Source of the DNA: Methylobacterium tardum
GTDB taxonomy: Bacteria > Pseudomonadota > Alphaproteobacteria > Rhizobiales > Beijerinckiaceae
NCBI RefSeq assembly: GCF_023546765.1
Contig: NZ_CP097484.1
Coordinates: 5,700,001 to 5,764,000 of the forward strand
Reading direction: 5' to 3'
Length of the DNA stretch: 64,000 nucleotides
Part shown: piece after piece, positions 63,201 through 64,000 of the stretch
Position numbering within the stretch: position 1 is the stretch's first letter
How the letters are laid out: the number at the start of each line of letters is the position of its first letter
Notes under the pieces: model-generated
The model's database searches: none
The model's input: the letters and a program-made list of their open reading frames with translations, nothing else
What the model was told of the DNA's origin: nothing
Program-made: the position numbers and the translations under genes

Positions 63201-64000
63201 CAACCTCGGCGCCGCCCGCGGTCCCCTCGCCTTCGACGGCGGAACCCTCCAGGTCACCGGAACCGCCTTCACCGCCACCACCCGCCCGATCACCTGGGGC
63301 CAGAACGGCGGCGGCCTCGACATCGCCGACCCGGCCAACACCTTCACCCTCGCCCAGGCCCTCTCCGGACCCGGCAGCCTGACCAAGCTCGGCCCAGGTA
63401 CCCTCACCCTGGCGGGCACCAACACCTACACCGGCCCCACCACTCTCGCGGCCGGCACTCTCCTGGCTCGGGGCGGGCAGGCCATCGGCGACCTCAGCGC
63501 GGTCACCGTCGCGGCCGGCGCCACCCTGGCGCTTGCCGACAGCGAGACCGTCGGATCCCTGGCCGGACAGGGCCGCGTCGCGCTCGGCGCCGCCCGTCTC
63601 ACCGTCGGAGGGGACGGCACCTCCACCACCTTCGCCGGCACCCTCGACGGGACCGGAGGCCTGACCAAGGCCGGGGCCGGAACCCTGACGCTGACGGCCG
63701 CCCACAGCTTCACCGGCCCGGCCACCCTGACGGTCGGCGGCCTCAGCCTCACCGCCACCGCCAGCCTCGCCGCCCCGGTGCTCACCCGGCCCGGCACCAC
63801 CCTGCTCAACGCCGGAACCCTGGCCGGCGGCCTCACCAATGCCGGCACCGCGCTCAACACCGGCGCGATCGCAGGCGGCGTCGCCAATCTCGGCAGCCTG
63901 ACCACCTCCGGCACGATCGTGGGCGGGCTGACCAACACCGGCACCGTGCTCGCCAGCGCCGGCCGGATCGACGGCGCAATCCGCAACGCGGCCGGGATCC
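60296..64000 (+). pseudogene. Amidase-signature passenger fused to autotransporter stalk (frameshifted, cut by window edge)
   Basis: ATG 60296 follows GGAG and opens a signal peptide (MFLGLPASRGRLRVSGALLG, then AVWLTVPASAQ). Residues about 100-440 are an amidase-signature domain. Lys206 lies in PVLLKMNIG, the likely cis-Ser283 in AGSSSGPS and the likely nucleophile Ser307 in TSDSIIYP. Their spacing (77 and 24) is close to that of fatty-acid amide hydrolase (75 and 24). The frame breaks near 61580-61590, where one base seems missing, and resumes as VDAAVKTAVLAMSDDDLVQF. It then stays open to the window end. From about 62500 it consists of autotransporter beta-strand repeats (GNGGLIKDGAGIQLLTG; LSGTNTFSGGVVLAGG). 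The beta barrel, if any, lies beyond the window. Confidence 0.8.
63096..63692 (+). repeat. Autotransporter stalk block shared with 56254-56850
   Basis: The block encodes LGLGTLMLSGTNTFSGGV through GTLDGTGGLTKAGAGTLTL. The match with the S8 autotransporter begins abruptly and ends before AAHSFTGPATLTVGG, where the two stalks diverge. This points to recent exchange or duplication. Confidence 0.85.

Noticed and set aside
61774..63705. A 643-codon open frame on the minus strand
   Set aside because: It is antisense to the amidase autotransporter stalk. The plus strand carries recognisable amidase and beta-strand repeat sequence; the minus frame is glycine/alanine/arginine-rich and has no known domain.
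1..64000. CRISPR arrays, rRNA and tRNA genes
   Set aside because: No regularly spaced identical short repeats, no rRNA-like sequence and no tRNA-like cloverleaf were noticed by eye. The tandem sequences in the autotransporters are coding repeats. A tRNA scan would be needed to exclude tRNA genes formally.

Overview
The window is a GC-rich stretch of an alphaproteobacterial genome. The gene families point to Methylobacterium or a close relative in the Hyphomicrobiales. The main clues are PAS-rich HWE histidine kinases paired with single-domain response regulators, a DUF6894 protein, a DUF6538 integrase remnant, a DUF2231 membrane protein next to a sorbosone-dehydrogenase-like lipoprotein, and small conserved proteins I associate with that genus. 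The genus is inferred from family composition; no marker gene is present. I see no rRNA, tRNA or CRISPR array.

Layout. 1-530: right end of an IS5-family element. 530-4.9 kb: small and partly decayed genes, a receiver protein, a winged-helix protein and a Crp/Fnr regulator. 5.3-7.95 kb: PAS/HWE kinase and its receiver. 8.7-11.05 kb: nitric-oxide module with an NsrR-like repressor, two palindromic operators, flavohemoglobin and a frameshifted PAS protein. 11-13.4 kb: 5-formyl-THF cyclo-ligase, GntR regulator and FlK-like thioesterase. 13.8-17.3 kb: wreckage made of a DapA-like gene cut by an IS21-family element plus an IS3-family remnant. 17.5-26.5 kb: uptake and catabolism cluster with GST, two solute-binding proteins, two Asp/Glu-racemase-superfamily enzymes, an amidohydrolase and a NitT/TauT-type ABC transporter. 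26.9-29.6 kb: a second GAF/PAS/HWE kinase, frameshifted, with its receiver. 30.4-32.2 kb: DUF2231 protein and a sorbosone-dehydrogenase-like lipoprotein. 32.5-37 kb: small membrane proteins, an integral-membrane glycosyltransferase-like protein coupled to an epimerase, and an unknown membrane protein. 37.8-44.6 kb: ion-transport island with NhaA, a Kv-type potassium channel, a DUF1254 protein, a DUF2254 protein and a truncated CPA1 antiporter whose 3' end is joined to a GGDEF fragment. 44.9-53 kb: signalling genes (hybrid kinase and two GGDEF/EAL proteins) among receiver and IS5 fragments. 53.5-64 kb: two large autotransporter-type proteins facing apart, one with a subtilisin-family passenger and one with an amidase-signature passenger. 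The second is frameshifted and runs off the right edge.

Three themes run through the window. First, a dispersed non-coding repeat family occurs in about nine full or partial copies and has been absorbed into the end of at least one gene. Second, many otherwise intact genes carry a single-base frameshift, so either decay or sequencing indels must be considered. Third, the two autotransporters share a block of about 600 bp that looks nearly identical although their passengers are unrelated; this suggests exchange of the stalk region. The amidase-passenger autotransporter is the most unusual object here.
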